A stretch of 13,166 nt of DNA, taken from NCBI GenBank assembly GCA_014859215.1, contig JACUUS010000054.1:1-13166 (forward strand), written 5' to 3'. Positions 1 through 6,282 of the stretch are shown in pieces (position 1 is the first letter of the stretch; every line of letters begins with the position of its first letter). Position numbers and translations under genes: made by a program. The DNA is from Dehalococcoidia bacterium. Lineage in GTDB: Bacteria; Chloroflexota; Dehalococcoidia; SZUA-161. The notes under the pieces were generated by a model, which did not search any database, was not told the DNA's origin, and worked only from the letters and a program-made list of their open reading frames with translations.

Positions 1-1111
1 TGTTTTCATCAAGCAGCAGTTCTTCCCGCCTGGTGCCGCTGCGCTCAATATCTATGGCGGGGAAAATTCTGCGTTCAGCCAGCTTTCGGTCAAGATGGAG
101 CTCCATATTGCCCGTGCCCTTGAACTCTTCATAGATTACGTCATCCATCCTGCTTCCTGTGTCAACAAGGCAGGTGGCAATGACGGTCAGGCTTCCGCCC
201 TCTTCAATGTTTCTCGCAGCCCCGAAAAACCGCTTGGGCGGATAAAGGGCTGCCGGGTCAACACCGCCGGAAAGTGTGCGGCCGCTTGAAGGCATCTCCA
301 GGTTGTACGCGCGCGTCAGCCTGGTTATATTGTCGAGCAGAATTGCTACATCATTCCCAAGCTCTACCAGTCTCTTTGCACGTTCCAGGGCTACCGCCGC
401 GACCCGGGTGTGCTCTTCTATAGGCTCATCGAAAGTTGATGCTATCACCTCGGCATTAACCGTTCGTCTCCAGTCAGTCACCTCCTCGGGCCGCTCGCCT
501 ATCAGGCACACCATAAGGTGAATATCATGGCAGTTAGCCTTGATCCCATTGGCGATGTGCTTCAGGAGGATTGTTTTGCCTGCCTTGGGAGGCGATACTA
601 TGAGACCTCGCTGGCCGCGGCCTATAGGTGAAATCAGGTTTATCAATCTTGCGGACAGGATATTCGGAGTCGTCTCAAGGTTGATTGTGCTGTCAGGGAA
701 AACGGGTATGAGCCGGTCAAATGTGGGTCGGCTCTTGGCGGCTTCCGGGTCGAGTCCATTTACGGTTTCAACCCGGAGAAGGCTGTGATATCTCTCGCCT
801 TGTTTGGGCAGCCTTACCTGTCCTCTGACCACATCGCCTGTACGGAGTGAGAATCTCCGTATCTGTGATTGGGAAACGTAGACGTCAGTCGAATCCAGGC
901 GAAGATTGGCCTGTCTCAAGAAGCCGTAGCCATCGCCCATTATTTCCAGGATTCCACCTCTGAAGGCATAACCCTGCTGTTCGGCGTTGGCCTGAAGCAG
1001 CCGGAGGACCAGTTCCTCTTTTTTCAAGGAACTAATGCCTCTGATGCCCTGCTCCTTCGCATATGAGAGCAACTCCTCTCTGGTTCTGATTTCAAGCTCG
1101 GTAATGTTCAT
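1..1111 (-). CDS. rho: Transcription termination factor Rho (3' end outside window)
   Basis: Rho is the hexameric RNA-dependent ATPase/helicase that terminates transcription at unstructured C-rich RNA. The visible 370 codons start at ATG 1111-1109, preceded by GGAG (1120-1123) at a good distance. In order I read an N-terminal Rho_N-like helical segment (about residues 5-40), the cold-shock RNA-binding domain with the GYGFLR RNP1-type motif (61-66), and the RecA-like ATPase core. The core has Walker A around SPPKAGKT (173-180), VIASTFDEP (222-230), Walker B VAILLDNITRL (255-265), and the secondary-channel block running from PPKRFFGAARN through YEEFKGTGNMELHL (about 291-340). The last visible residues (RSGTRREELL) match the region about 50 residues before the usual C terminus, so the gene continues beyond position 1. 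No disruption is seen. A transaldolase relic lies upstream on the same strand. Identification is very secure. Confidence 0.97.
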   Translation of the reverse strand, partial: MNITELEIRTREELLSYAKEQGIRGISSLKKEELVLRLLQANAEQQGYAFRGGILEIMGDGYGFLRQANLRLDSTDVYVSQSQIRRFSLRTGDVVRGQVRLPKQGERYHSLLRVETVNGLDPEAAKSRPTFDRLIPVFPDSTINLETTPNILSARLINLISPIGRGQRGLIVSPPKAGKTILLKHIANGIKANCHDIHLMVCLIGERPEEVTDWRRTVNAEVIASTFDEPIEEHTRVAAVALERAKRLVELGNDVAILLDNITRLTRAYNLEMPSSGRTLSGGVDPAALYPPKRFFGAARNIEEGGSLTVIATCLVDTGSRMDDVIYEEFKGTGNMELHLDRKLAERRIFPAIDIERSGTRREELLLDEN

Positions 1112-1193
1112 GGGTTTCACTCCGTATTAGTATCTGCACAGTTATCGGGGCAAAGACCGACAGGGTGCCTTTCGGGTTGATTGGCTAGCAGCC

Positions 1194-1399
1194 TCATGCT
1201 TCCTGGATGCGCCGCCAATCCTCGATGAGGCGGGTAATACCGATATCAGTGAGTGTGTGTCTTTCCATCCACGAAGTGCGCTGAACGGGAATCACCGCAA
1301 TACAAGCTCCAGCCTTGCTGCGGCGCTGACGTCTAAAGGATGCCTTAAACTGGCGGATATACCTTCAGTCGATAACCTGCTTAGATCGGCACGATTCCG
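1194..1399 (-). pseudogene. Transaldolase (MipB/TalC-type) 3' relic, frameshifted
   Basis: The minus strand upstream of rho encodes the C-terminal end of a short bacterial transaldolase / fructose-6-phosphate aldolase family protein. From the stop at 1194-1196 the frame reads backward through LIEDWRRIQEA, ERHTLTDIGITRL and KAGACIAVIPVQ. These match the family's C-terminal AGADIATVP...HPLTDIGI...FLxDW pattern. Immediately upstream the similarity moves to another frame, reading STEGISASLRHPLDVSAAA, the family's EIIAASLRHP...V..AA segment. The switch lies near 1313-1320 and fits loss of one base. No start codon, no catalytic-lysine region and no barrel N terminus are present, so this is a dead fragment of roughly 65 codons. 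Transaldolase next to rho in the same orientation is a known bacterial arrangement, so this is probably the remains of a native operon neighbour. Confidence 0.8.
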
Positions 1400-1472
1400 G
1401 CTGGGTACGCTGTTTCAAGACAGTATTGCCTGATTGAAGCAGAAGCATAGTGTGGTCTTGCACTTGATGAAA

Positions 1473-1490
1473 AGGGGTGTAGTAACCCCT
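1473..1490. other. Hairpin AGGGGT / ACCCCT in the rho-regulator intergenic region
   Basis: A perfect 6-bp inverted repeat (AGGGGT 1473-1478, ACCCCT 1485-1490) encloses a 6-base loop. Read on the minus strand the stem is followed by TTTTC, and the outer GATG/CATC bases can pair around a bulge, so it resembles a weak intrinsic terminator for minus-strand transcripts. No minus-strand gene is visible immediately upstream, so it could be left over from the decayed region or be a regulatory hairpin. The rest of 1400-1612 shows no gene that I can support. Confidence 0.35.
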
Positions 1491-1612
1491 CATCTTGCTA
1501 ACCGAGCGGCCCTGCAAACGTCTTCAAAACTGGCAGTGTCGAGGAAGAGGTGCTCCGACAGAGAAATATTATCATGCGATGAGCTGTTTGTCCATAGGTT
1601 TTTTGCCTGTGG

Positions 1613-1641
1613 TTGACTGGTGTTCAGAAGGCATGTACAAT
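1613..1641 (+). promoter_or_regulatory. Sigma70-type promoter for the regulator-prfC operon
   Basis: TTGACT at 1613-1618 and TACAAT at 1636-1641 are separated by exactly 17 bases, close to the TTGACA/TATAAT consensus. The predicted transcript would start near 1648, giving a leader of about 26 bases before the ATG at 1674. The position directly ahead of the first gene of the plus-strand cluster supports the call. This is motif evidence only. Confidence 0.65.
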
Positions 1642-1673
1642 TTGGTTGGCAAATATGAACTTGGCGCAGATAT

Positions 1674-2240
1674 ATGATAATTAACGCAGAACAAGTCCAG
1701 GTGGGCGAACGGGTCCGCAGCCTTCGTACAGCCCTGGGGATGTCTGTTCGGACGCTGGCGGCCAGGGCCGGCTTCTCCCCGAGCTTCATCTCCCAGATGG
1801 AGAACGGCCTTGTCTCACCTTCTATCGCTTCGCTGGAGCGCATTGCATCCATCCTGGGGGTAACCCTTGCCGGTTTCTTCACCGCAGAGCGGCCGGACAC
1901 CAGTGTGATTACGCGCGCCAGCGACCGGCGGGAGCTGTCCAGTTCGTGGTCGCAAGCACGCATTGAGGTCCTGGCGTCATCTGGGACATCCAGGCAGCTG
2001 GAGGCGGTTATGATCACCGTGTCCCCCGGTGGGCGCAGCGGCAAGCGACCGTCAAGTCATTCCGGCGAGGAGTTTGCCCTGGTCTTTGACGGGGAAATCG
2101 TCTTGAACCTGGGGGCTGATGTCCACATTCTGCGGCGAGGTGATACAGCGAGCTTCAGTTCAGAAGTTCTGCACCTGTGGGAAAACCCGGGGCCGGCCGC
2201 CAGCCAAATAGTTATCGTTTCTTCGCGCTTTATCCATTAG
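1674..2240 (+). CDS. XRE-family HTH regulator with C-terminal cupin domain
   Basis: This 188-residue protein has two parts. Residues about 9-65 form a helix-turn-helix of the lambda-repressor/XRE type (VGERVRSLRTALGMSVRTLA, then AGFSPSFISQMENGLVSPS, then LERIASILGV), with the typical SQxE/NG recognition segment. Residues about 110-185 form a small beta-barrel cupin_2 domain (SHSGEEFALVFDGEIVLNL..., RRGDTASFSSEVLHLWENPG). Regulators of this build (PuuR/SutR-like) usually bind a small metabolite in the cupin and act as dimeric repressors or activators. The ligand cannot be read from the sequence. The ATG at 1674 has no clear Shine-Dalgarno and follows a short predicted leader. The stop is 42 bases before the preferred prfC start, so it probably heads that operon and may control it or itself. 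The cupin metal ligands are not obvious. Confidence 0.88.
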   Translation: MIINAEQVQVGERVRSLRTALGMSVRTLAARAGFSPSFISQMENGLVSPSIASLERIASILGVTLAGFFTAERPDTSVITRASDRRELSSSWSQARIEVLASSGTSRQLEAVMITVSPGGRSGKRPSSHSGEEFALVFDGEIVLNLGADVHILRRGDTASFSSEVLHLWENPGPAASQIVIVSSRFIH

Positions 2241-2270
2241 TGAGCAGTGGATTCTCTGATGCCGGTACTT

Positions 2271-2278
2271 AAAGGAGA
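2271..2278 (+). promoter_or_regulatory. Ribosome binding site that decides the prfC start
   Basis: AAAGGAGA at 2271-2278 lies about 5 bases before TTG at 2283-2285. The upstream in-frame GTG (2247) and ATG (2259) lack a comparable site. This favours TTG initiation for prfC, giving a protein of 535 residues instead of 547. Confidence 0.6.
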
Positions 2279-2282
2279 TGCT

Positions 2283-3890
2283 TTGATTTCAAAGGCACAT
2301 GATAATGGGGATGGCCTTCATAGGGAGGTTGCCCGAAGACGCACCTTTGCCATAATATCGCATCCGGATGCCGGCAAGACAACTCTTACCGAGAAGATCC
2401 TGCTTTACGCCGGGGCGGTGGACCTTGCGGGGGCCGTACGCACCCGCGGCAACCAGCAGCATGCAGTCTCTGACTGGATGACCATGGAGAAGCAGCGCGG
2501 CATTTCTATTTCAGCTACCGCCCTGGAGATGGAGTACCAGGGATACCGCATTAATCTACTCGATACTCCGGGCCACCAGGACTTCAGTGAGGATACCTAC
2601 AGGACGCTTATGGCTGTGGACAGCGCGGTGATGGTACTGGACAGTGCCAAGGGCATCGAGCCGCAGACGGAGAAGCTCTTTCGAGTGTGCCGCATGCGGG
2701 GCATACCTATTCTCACCTTTGTAAACAAGCTGGACCATCCCGGACGAGACCCGCTGTCGCTCCTGGATGAGATCGAGCGGATTCTGGGCATTACCGCAGT
2801 TCCCATGAGTTGGCCCATAGGTGAAGCCCCCTCTTTTCTGGGAGTGTATGACCTTAACCGCAACCAGGTCTTGCGGTTCAAGCGTACGGCGCACGGGCAA
2901 TACCGGGCCCCCGTAGAGGTAACCGGTATCGGCGATCCCTCACTTCCCGCCTTTCTGGGAGAACATGCATACCAGAAGCTCAGCGAAGAGATAGAACTCC
3001 TGGCCAGGGTGAACGGCTCGTTTGACCGTGAACGTTACCTGGTTGGCGATATGACTCCCGTATTCTTCGGCAGCGCCCTCAACAACTTCGGCGTGGAGAC
3101 CTTCCTGGAGGCAATCCTTGACCTGGCCCCTGCGCCGGCATCGCGGAAAGCAACGGAAGGCGAAATCGAACCGACAAGTGAAGTATTCTCCGGCTTTGTT
3201 TTCAAGGTCCAGGCCAACATCGATCCGCGTCACCGCGACAGGATGGCTTTTCTCCGTGTATGCTCGGGACGTTTCCAAAAAGATATGACCGTTAAACATC
3301 CCCGTCTCGGGCAGAGAGTGCGACTTTCGCGCGCCTACCGGCTTTTCGCCAGGGACCGGGAACCCATTGAGGAAGCCTTCCCCGGCGATGTTATCGGCAT
3401 CGTCAGCCCCGGCCTCTTTGCGATCGGGGACACTGTCACTACCGGAGACATGGCCCCCTGTGCTGGAATTCCGCGTTTCCCGCCCGAGCATTTTGGGGTT
3501 CTGATTAACATCGATATCGGCCGCTACAAACAGTTTCATAAGGGGCTCAGACAGTTGGAGGAGGAGGGAACCGTCCAGGTGTTTCACGCTGAAGACAGCC
3601 GTCGCCGGGAGCCGATAGTGGCGGCTGTGGGCGAGCTGCAATTTGACGTGGTCCTCACAAGGCTTTCCGATGAGTATGGTGTCAAGGCGCAGATTAACCG
3701 GTTGCCTTTCACCTGCGCCAGATGGGTTCAAGGTGAACGCAAAGTCCTCGAGAATCTTTCACTTTCCAGCCATTCCACCCTGCGGTGCCGGGATCGACAC
3801 GATCGTTTGGTCGTCCTGTACTTGTCCGCCCGGCACCTCGAGTATTGCCAGAAACAGAACCCGCACATCAACTTCTTGGAGATCGGCTGA
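2283..3890 (+). CDS. prfC: Peptide chain release factor 3 (RF3)
   Basis: RF3 is a translational GTPase that recycles RF1/RF2 from the ribosome after peptide release. The N-terminal GTPase domain shows the P-loop SHPDAGKTTLTEK, the switch region around EKQRGISIS, the G3 motif DTPGHQDFSEDTYRTL (the SEDTYRTL extension is characteristic of RF3 rather than EF-G), and the G4 motif NKLDH. An EF-Tu-like domain 2 follows (FSGFVFKVQANIDPRHRDRMAFLR). The RF3 C-terminal domain includes VGELQFDVV and ends LYLSARHLEYCQ, aligning with the normal C terminus. Length is about 535 residues against roughly 530 usual, so it is full length. I chose TTG 2283 because of the strong SD; GTG 2247 in the same frame would add 12 residues. 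It follows the XRE-cupin gene and precedes the nicotinamidase-like gene by about 24 bases, so co-transcription is likely. Confidence 0.95.
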   Translation: MISKAHDNGDGLHREVARRRTFAIISHPDAGKTTLTEKILLYAGAVDLAGAVRTRGNQQHAVSDWMTMEKQRGISISATALEMEYQGYRINLLDTPGHQDFSEDTYRTLMAVDSAVMVLDSAKGIEPQTEKLFRVCRMRGIPILTFVNKLDHPGRDPLSLLDEIERILGITAVPMSWPIGEAPSFLGVYDLNRNQVLRFKRTAHGQYRAPVEVTGIGDPSLPAFLGEHAYQKLSEEIELLARVNGSFDRERYLVGDMTPVFFGSALNNFGVETFLEAILDLAPAPASRKATEGEIEPTSEVFSGFVFKVQANIDPRHRDRMAFLRVCSGRFQKDMTVKHPRLGQRVRLSRAYRLFARDREPIEEAFPGDVIGIVSPGLFAIGDTVTTGDMAPCAGIPRFPPEHFGVLINIDIGRYKQFHKGLRQLEEEGTVQVFHAEDSRRREPIVAAVGELQFDVVLTRLSDEYGVKAQINRLPFTCARWVQGERKVLENLSLSSHSTLRCRDRHDRLVVLYLSARHLEYCQKQNPHINFLEIG

Positions 3891-3914
3891 TCACATGTTT
3901 CGGAGGGACCGACA

Positions 3915-4613
3915 ATGAATACTGCCGCCTGGCAAATACCGTCATACATAGCCCGGTGGTTCAAGGAGTTGAAGCCACTGGCCCTGAACCAGGCAGCAGC
4001 TGACCCGTCCCGTGTCGGCCTCTTCTCGGTGGACATGATAGCCGGATTCCTGTCCACAGGTAATCTGGCCTCGGAGCGCGTGGGGAAGCTGGCGCAACCT
4101 GTAGCTCAAGTATTCCAAAAGGCCTATCAGCAGGGTATCCGCACCTTCGTCCTGTTTCAGGATACCCATCATCCCCAGACTCCCGAGTTCGATGCCTTTC
4201 CCCGGCACGCCGTTGCGGGCACTGAGGAATCGCAGACTATCCCTGAACTGCGGTCCTTGCCCTTTTCAAAACTGTTTACTGTTATCGAGAAAAACTCGCT
4301 CCACCCGGCGCTGGACACCGGTTTCGATAGTTGGCTCGATGAACACAAGTATGTGAACACAGCCGTGGTAGTAGGGAACTGCACCGACCTGTGTGTCTAC
4401 CAGATGGCGATGTACCTGCGGCTGCGGGCTAACGCCAGAAACTATCGGGATTACAAGGTGATTGTTCCCGCAAATGCTGTGGACACCTATGATATTGCGG
4501 AAGGAGCAACAGACCAATCTGGTGTTCGCGCTCACCCGGGTGATTTCTTTCACCAGGTGTTTCTCTATCACATGGCCCTTAACGGCATGCGGGTAGTCCG
4601 TGAGCTTACCTGA
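3915..4613 (+). CDS. Nicotinamidase-like cysteine hydrolase (isochorismatase superfamily)
   Basis: This 232-residue protein probably deamidates nicotinamide to nicotinate, the first step of the NAD salvage route. Catalytic-triad candidates of the PncA fold are visible: Asp40 in LFSVDMIAGF, Lys126 in VIEKNSL, and Cys160 in GNCTDLCV. The metal site is suggested by Asp83 and His85 (QDTHHP) and His98 (FPRHAVAGT), which mirror the DxH...H...GT arrangement of nicotinamidases. That is the main reason to prefer nicotinamidase over a generic isochorismatase. The ATG at 3915 has GGAGGG (3902-3907) seven bases upstream. It lies 24 bases after prfC. A nicotinate phosphoribosyltransferase, which would use the product, is encoded at 6282. 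Substrate assignment is inferred from the metal motif and neighbourhood. An unrelated amidase of the same fold remains possible. Confidence 0.82.
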   Translation: MNTAAWQIPSYIARWFKELKPLALNQAAADPSRVGLFSVDMIAGFLSTGNLASERVGKLAQPVAQVFQKAYQQGIRTFVLFQDTHHPQTPEFDAFPRHAVAGTEESQTIPELRSLPFSKLFTVIEKNSLHPALDTGFDSWLDEHKYVNTAVVVGNCTDLCVYQMAMYLRLRANARNYRDYKVIVPANAVDTYDIAEGATDQSGVRAHPGDFFHQVFLYHMALNGMRVVRELT

Positions 4614-4678
4614 AGGATAAGCGGAAAACTAGGGAGCACATTGACCACAATAGATTAAGGAAGAACGAGGAGGTTTGT

Positions 4679-4963
4679 ATGGAGGACAATGGTTACCGGG
4701 GGTCAAAACTGGACGAGACGGTTGGGGCTGATCTCAGAGTGACTGTAGGCTCCCGGGTGTCCTTATGTGATCTGGCTACCGGGGAAGAGATGCACTATAC
4801 AATCGTGCATCCCAGGGAAGCAGATCCGCTTCGGGGCAAGATTTCAAACGGCTCGCCCGTTGGCAAGGCCGTTATCAACCGGAGTGAGGGAGATGAGATA
4901 GAGGTTAAGGTGCCGGCTGGTAGGCTACGGTACCGGGTTAAAGGCATAGCACGTCAATCGTGA
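4679..4963 (+). CDS. Stand-alone GreA/GreB C-terminal (FKBP-like) domain protein
   Basis: This 94-residue protein matches only the C-terminal domain of transcript cleavage factors GreA/GreB. After about 20 unconserved residues it reads VGSRVSLCDLATGEEMHYTIV, then PREADPLRGKISNGSPVGKAVI, then EGDEIEVKVPAGRLRYRVKGI, the typical RNA polymerase-docking FKBP-like fold. The N-terminal coiled coil that carries the acidic catalytic tip in GreA is absent. It therefore cannot stimulate RNA cleavage as GreA does, and may instead bind polymerase competitively, as proposed for Rnk-like proteins. The start is well supported: GGAGG at 4669-4673 lies five bases before ATG 4679. There is no sign of a lost N-terminal half upstream, since the 65-base gap after the nicotinamidase gene is too short, so this looks like a genuine small gene. 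Targets are unknown. Confidence 0.82.
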   Translation: MEDNGYRGSKLDETVGADLRVTVGSRVSLCDLATGEEMHYTIVHPREADPLRGKISNGSPVGKAVINRSEGDEIEVKVPAGRLRYRVKGIARQS

Positions 4964-4970
4964 GATTGTT

Positions 4971-5044
4971 GAGGGTGTAGCTTAGCTGTGAGAGCGCCAC
5001 GTCCGCATCGCAGAAGCGAGGAATGCAACTCCGAGAAAGCTGCA
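4971..5044 (+). pseudogene. Degenerate tRNA-Ala-like relic
   Basis: The 5' half looks like a tRNA: a 7-base acceptor-like GAGGGTG, then TA, a D-arm GCTT...GAGC with four pairs, and an anticodon-arm-like stretch at about 4999-5015 whose loop reads TCCGCAT. The body up to there closely resembles bacterial tRNA-Ala. It fails as a functional tRNA. Position 33 is C instead of the invariant U, two anticodon-stem pairs are mismatched, the T-loop lacks TTCGA, and the 3' bases cannot pair with the acceptor 5' strand. I treat it as a decayed tRNA-Ala gene; the 3' limit is approximate. Confidence 0.5.
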
Positions 5045-5059
5045 ATCAATTGACACGTC

Positions 5060-5065
5060 TATAAT
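5060..5065 (+). promoter_or_regulatory. Possible -10 element upstream of tRNA-Val
   Basis: A perfect TATAAT lies about 77 bases ahead of the tRNA-Val gene. No convincing -35 hexamer is found 16-18 bases upstream. A TTGACA at 5050-5055 is far too close to serve as its -35. The element could drive tRNA-Val and the downstream ADP-ribosylglycohydrolase operon, but the evidence is a single hexamer. Confidence 0.3.
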
Positions 5066-5141
5066 TGTGAAAGAACCAGCGGCCGGACATGCCCAGTTGA
5101 AGTAGCGCATTACCTCCCGTCGCCAAAAGTGACAGCTGTAG

Positions 5142-5216
5142 GGGCGGTTAGCTCAGTTGGCGGAGAGCGCGGCGTTAACAGCGCCGAGGTCGCCGGTTCG
5201 AACCCGGTACCGCCCA
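5142..5216 (+). tRNA. tRNA-Val with anticodon AAC
   Basis: A complete cloverleaf can be folded. The acceptor stem is GGGCGGT (5142-5148) with ACCGCCC (5209-5215) and discriminator A5216. The D arm is GCTC/GAGC. The anticodon stem is CGGCG (5170-5174) with CGCCG (5182-5186). The T stem is GCCGG with CCGGT, closing a canonical TTCGAAC loop. The 7-base anticodon loop is TTAACAG, with T33 and anticodon AAC at 5177-5179, which reads the valine codon GUU (and GUC/GUA if A34 becomes inosine). The body resembles bacterial tRNA-Val. CCA is not encoded. Bacteria normally use GAC and UAC for valine, and A34 is mostly confined to tRNA-Arg(ACG), so the anticodon is unusual. The fold itself is sound. Confidence 0.88.
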
Positions 5217-5269
5217 CTCGTGCAAAGTCTGGCTACGAAAGGAGCTGATTGCAGTAATGAAAAGTACAT

Positions 5270-5300
5270 GGTCCTCAACAGGATAAGGGTGTTCGGGACC
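5270..5300 (+). other. Leader hairpin ahead of the ADP-ribosylglycohydrolase gene
   Basis: GGTCC (5270-5274) pairs with GGACC (5296-5300). After a 2x2 internal loop, AACA (5277-5280) pairs with TGTT (5290-5293) around a 9-base loop rich in purines. The structure ends 25 bases before the ATG at 5326. Two very short ORFs overlap it: ATG 5257, which follows AAAGGAG, and ATG 5268. It may be a leader regulatory element or chance pairing. I do not recognise a known riboswitch class. Confidence 0.3.
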
Positions 5301-5325
5301 TTGCCTGAATGATAATGGGGGGATA

Positions 5326-6282
5326 ATGGAGCAGGACAGATTAAGAGACAGATTTCGCGGTGCGCTGCTCGGCGTAGCTGTCGGGGATGCGCTGGGAGCT
5401 CCGTTTGAGGGTATGGGCATGGTTCACAGCGCCGACCTTGAGCGTCTGCATGCTGCGCCGGGGCGTTTATGTTATACCGATGATACCCACATGACCCTGG
5501 GTATGGCTGAGTCCCTCGTTGCGATGCGCGGATTTGATGGAGAGAACATGGCGAGGACTTTTGCCCGAAATTTCCGGCAGGAGCCATGGCGGGGCTACGG
5601 TGCCGGCCCGCCCCAGGTCTTTCGCATGGTAGAGGAGGGGACGCCTTGGGATAAAGCGGGACGTATGCTCTTCGGCGGAACAGGTTCCTTCGGTAACGGT
5701 GCAGCCATGCGCGTAGCTCCTTGTGCCCTTGCCTATCATCAAGATCTCGAGAAGGTAATAGCAGTCGCCGCACAGTCTGCGTCGATCACTCACGCACATC
5801 AGCTCGGGATCGAAGGGGCCGTGCTGCAGGCGTGCGCTGTTGCCTTTCTCATCAGGTGTAACGCTCGTGTTCCGTTTGAAAAGCGTGCGCTGGTCGAATT
5901 CCTTGAATTCCGCGCAGCGAGCCCTGTCTACAGGCAGAAGCTTGAGCGGGTGAAATCGCTTACTCCCGATGCCACGGCGGCCGATATTGTAAGACAGGTG
6001 GGTAATGGCATTGAGGCTTACGAGGCTGTACCTGCCGCCATTTGTGCTTTTCTCAGGCATCCTGACTCCTTTTCCAAGGCGGTGCTATGCGCCATCAGCC
6101 TGGGAGGCGATACCGATACCATCGCCTGCATGACCGGTGCCCTTTCAGGCGCATACCTCGGGGAGTCGGCGATTCCTGTGCCCTGGCGCGAGGGAGTGGA
6201 GGGTGCCGGCCGCCTCCGGGAACTGGCGGATGCGCTGCTGGCTCTGGCGGCTGGTTTCAGACAGCAGGAGGAACCCGAATAA
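5326..6282 (+). CDS. ADP-ribosylglycohydrolase (DraG/ARH3-like)
   Basis: This 318-residue protein belongs to the ADP-ribosylglycohydrolase fold, which removes ADP-ribose from proteins, nucleic acids or O-acetyl-ADP-ribose using a pair of magnesium ions. Visible motifs are RFRGALLGVAVGDALGAPFEG at the N terminus, the first metal site YTDDTHMTLGMAES (Thr51, Asp52, Asp53), GSFGNGAAMRVAP (about 120-132), SITHAHQLGIEGA (His156), and the second metal site SLGGDTDTIACMTGALSGAYLG (Asp262, Asp264, Thr265). The GNGAAMR block is closer to ARH3-type than to nitrogenase-specific DraG, so broad de-ADP-ribosylation is the better guess. A G-rich SD precedes ATG 5326. The stop TAA shares its last A with the ATG of pncB (TAATG), indicating translational coupling. 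No ADP-ribosyltransferase is encoded in the window. Confidence 0.93.
   Translation: MEQDRLRDRFRGALLGVAVGDALGAPFEGMGMVHSADLERLHAAPGRLCYTDDTHMTLGMAESLVAMRGFDGENMARTFARNFRQEPWRGYGAGPPQVFRMVEEGTPWDKAGRMLFGGTGSFGNGAAMRVAPCALAYHQDLEKVIAVAAQSASITHAHQLGIEGAVLQACAVAFLIRCNARVPFEKRALVEFLEFRAASPVYRQKLERVKSLTPDATAADIVRQVGNGIEAYEAVPAAICAFLRHPDSFSKAVLCAISLGGDTDTIACMTGALSGAYLGESAIPVPWREGVEGAGRLRELADALLALAAGFRQQEEPE

Noticed and set aside
2940..3731. A long minus-strand frame of 263 codons opposite prfC.
   Set aside because: It is antisense to a well-conserved gene; long open antisense frames are expected in biased G+C coding DNA.
4955..4968. A small hairpin CAATC-GTGA-GATTG overlapping the stop of the Gre-domain gene, considered as a terminator.
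   Set aside because: The stem is only five A/T-rich pairs and is followed by just two T residues, so it is not a convincing intrinsic terminator.
5050..5065. TTGACA closely followed by TATAAT, considered as a full promoter.
   Set aside because: Only four bases separate the hexamers, so they cannot act together. Only the TATAAT was kept as a weak candidate.
6087..6281. An N-terminal extension of nicotinate phosphoribosyltransferase by 65 residues.
   Set aside because: The stretch lies inside the 3' end of the glycohydrolase gene, lacks family similarity, and the ATG at 6282 has an SD and the normal N terminus.
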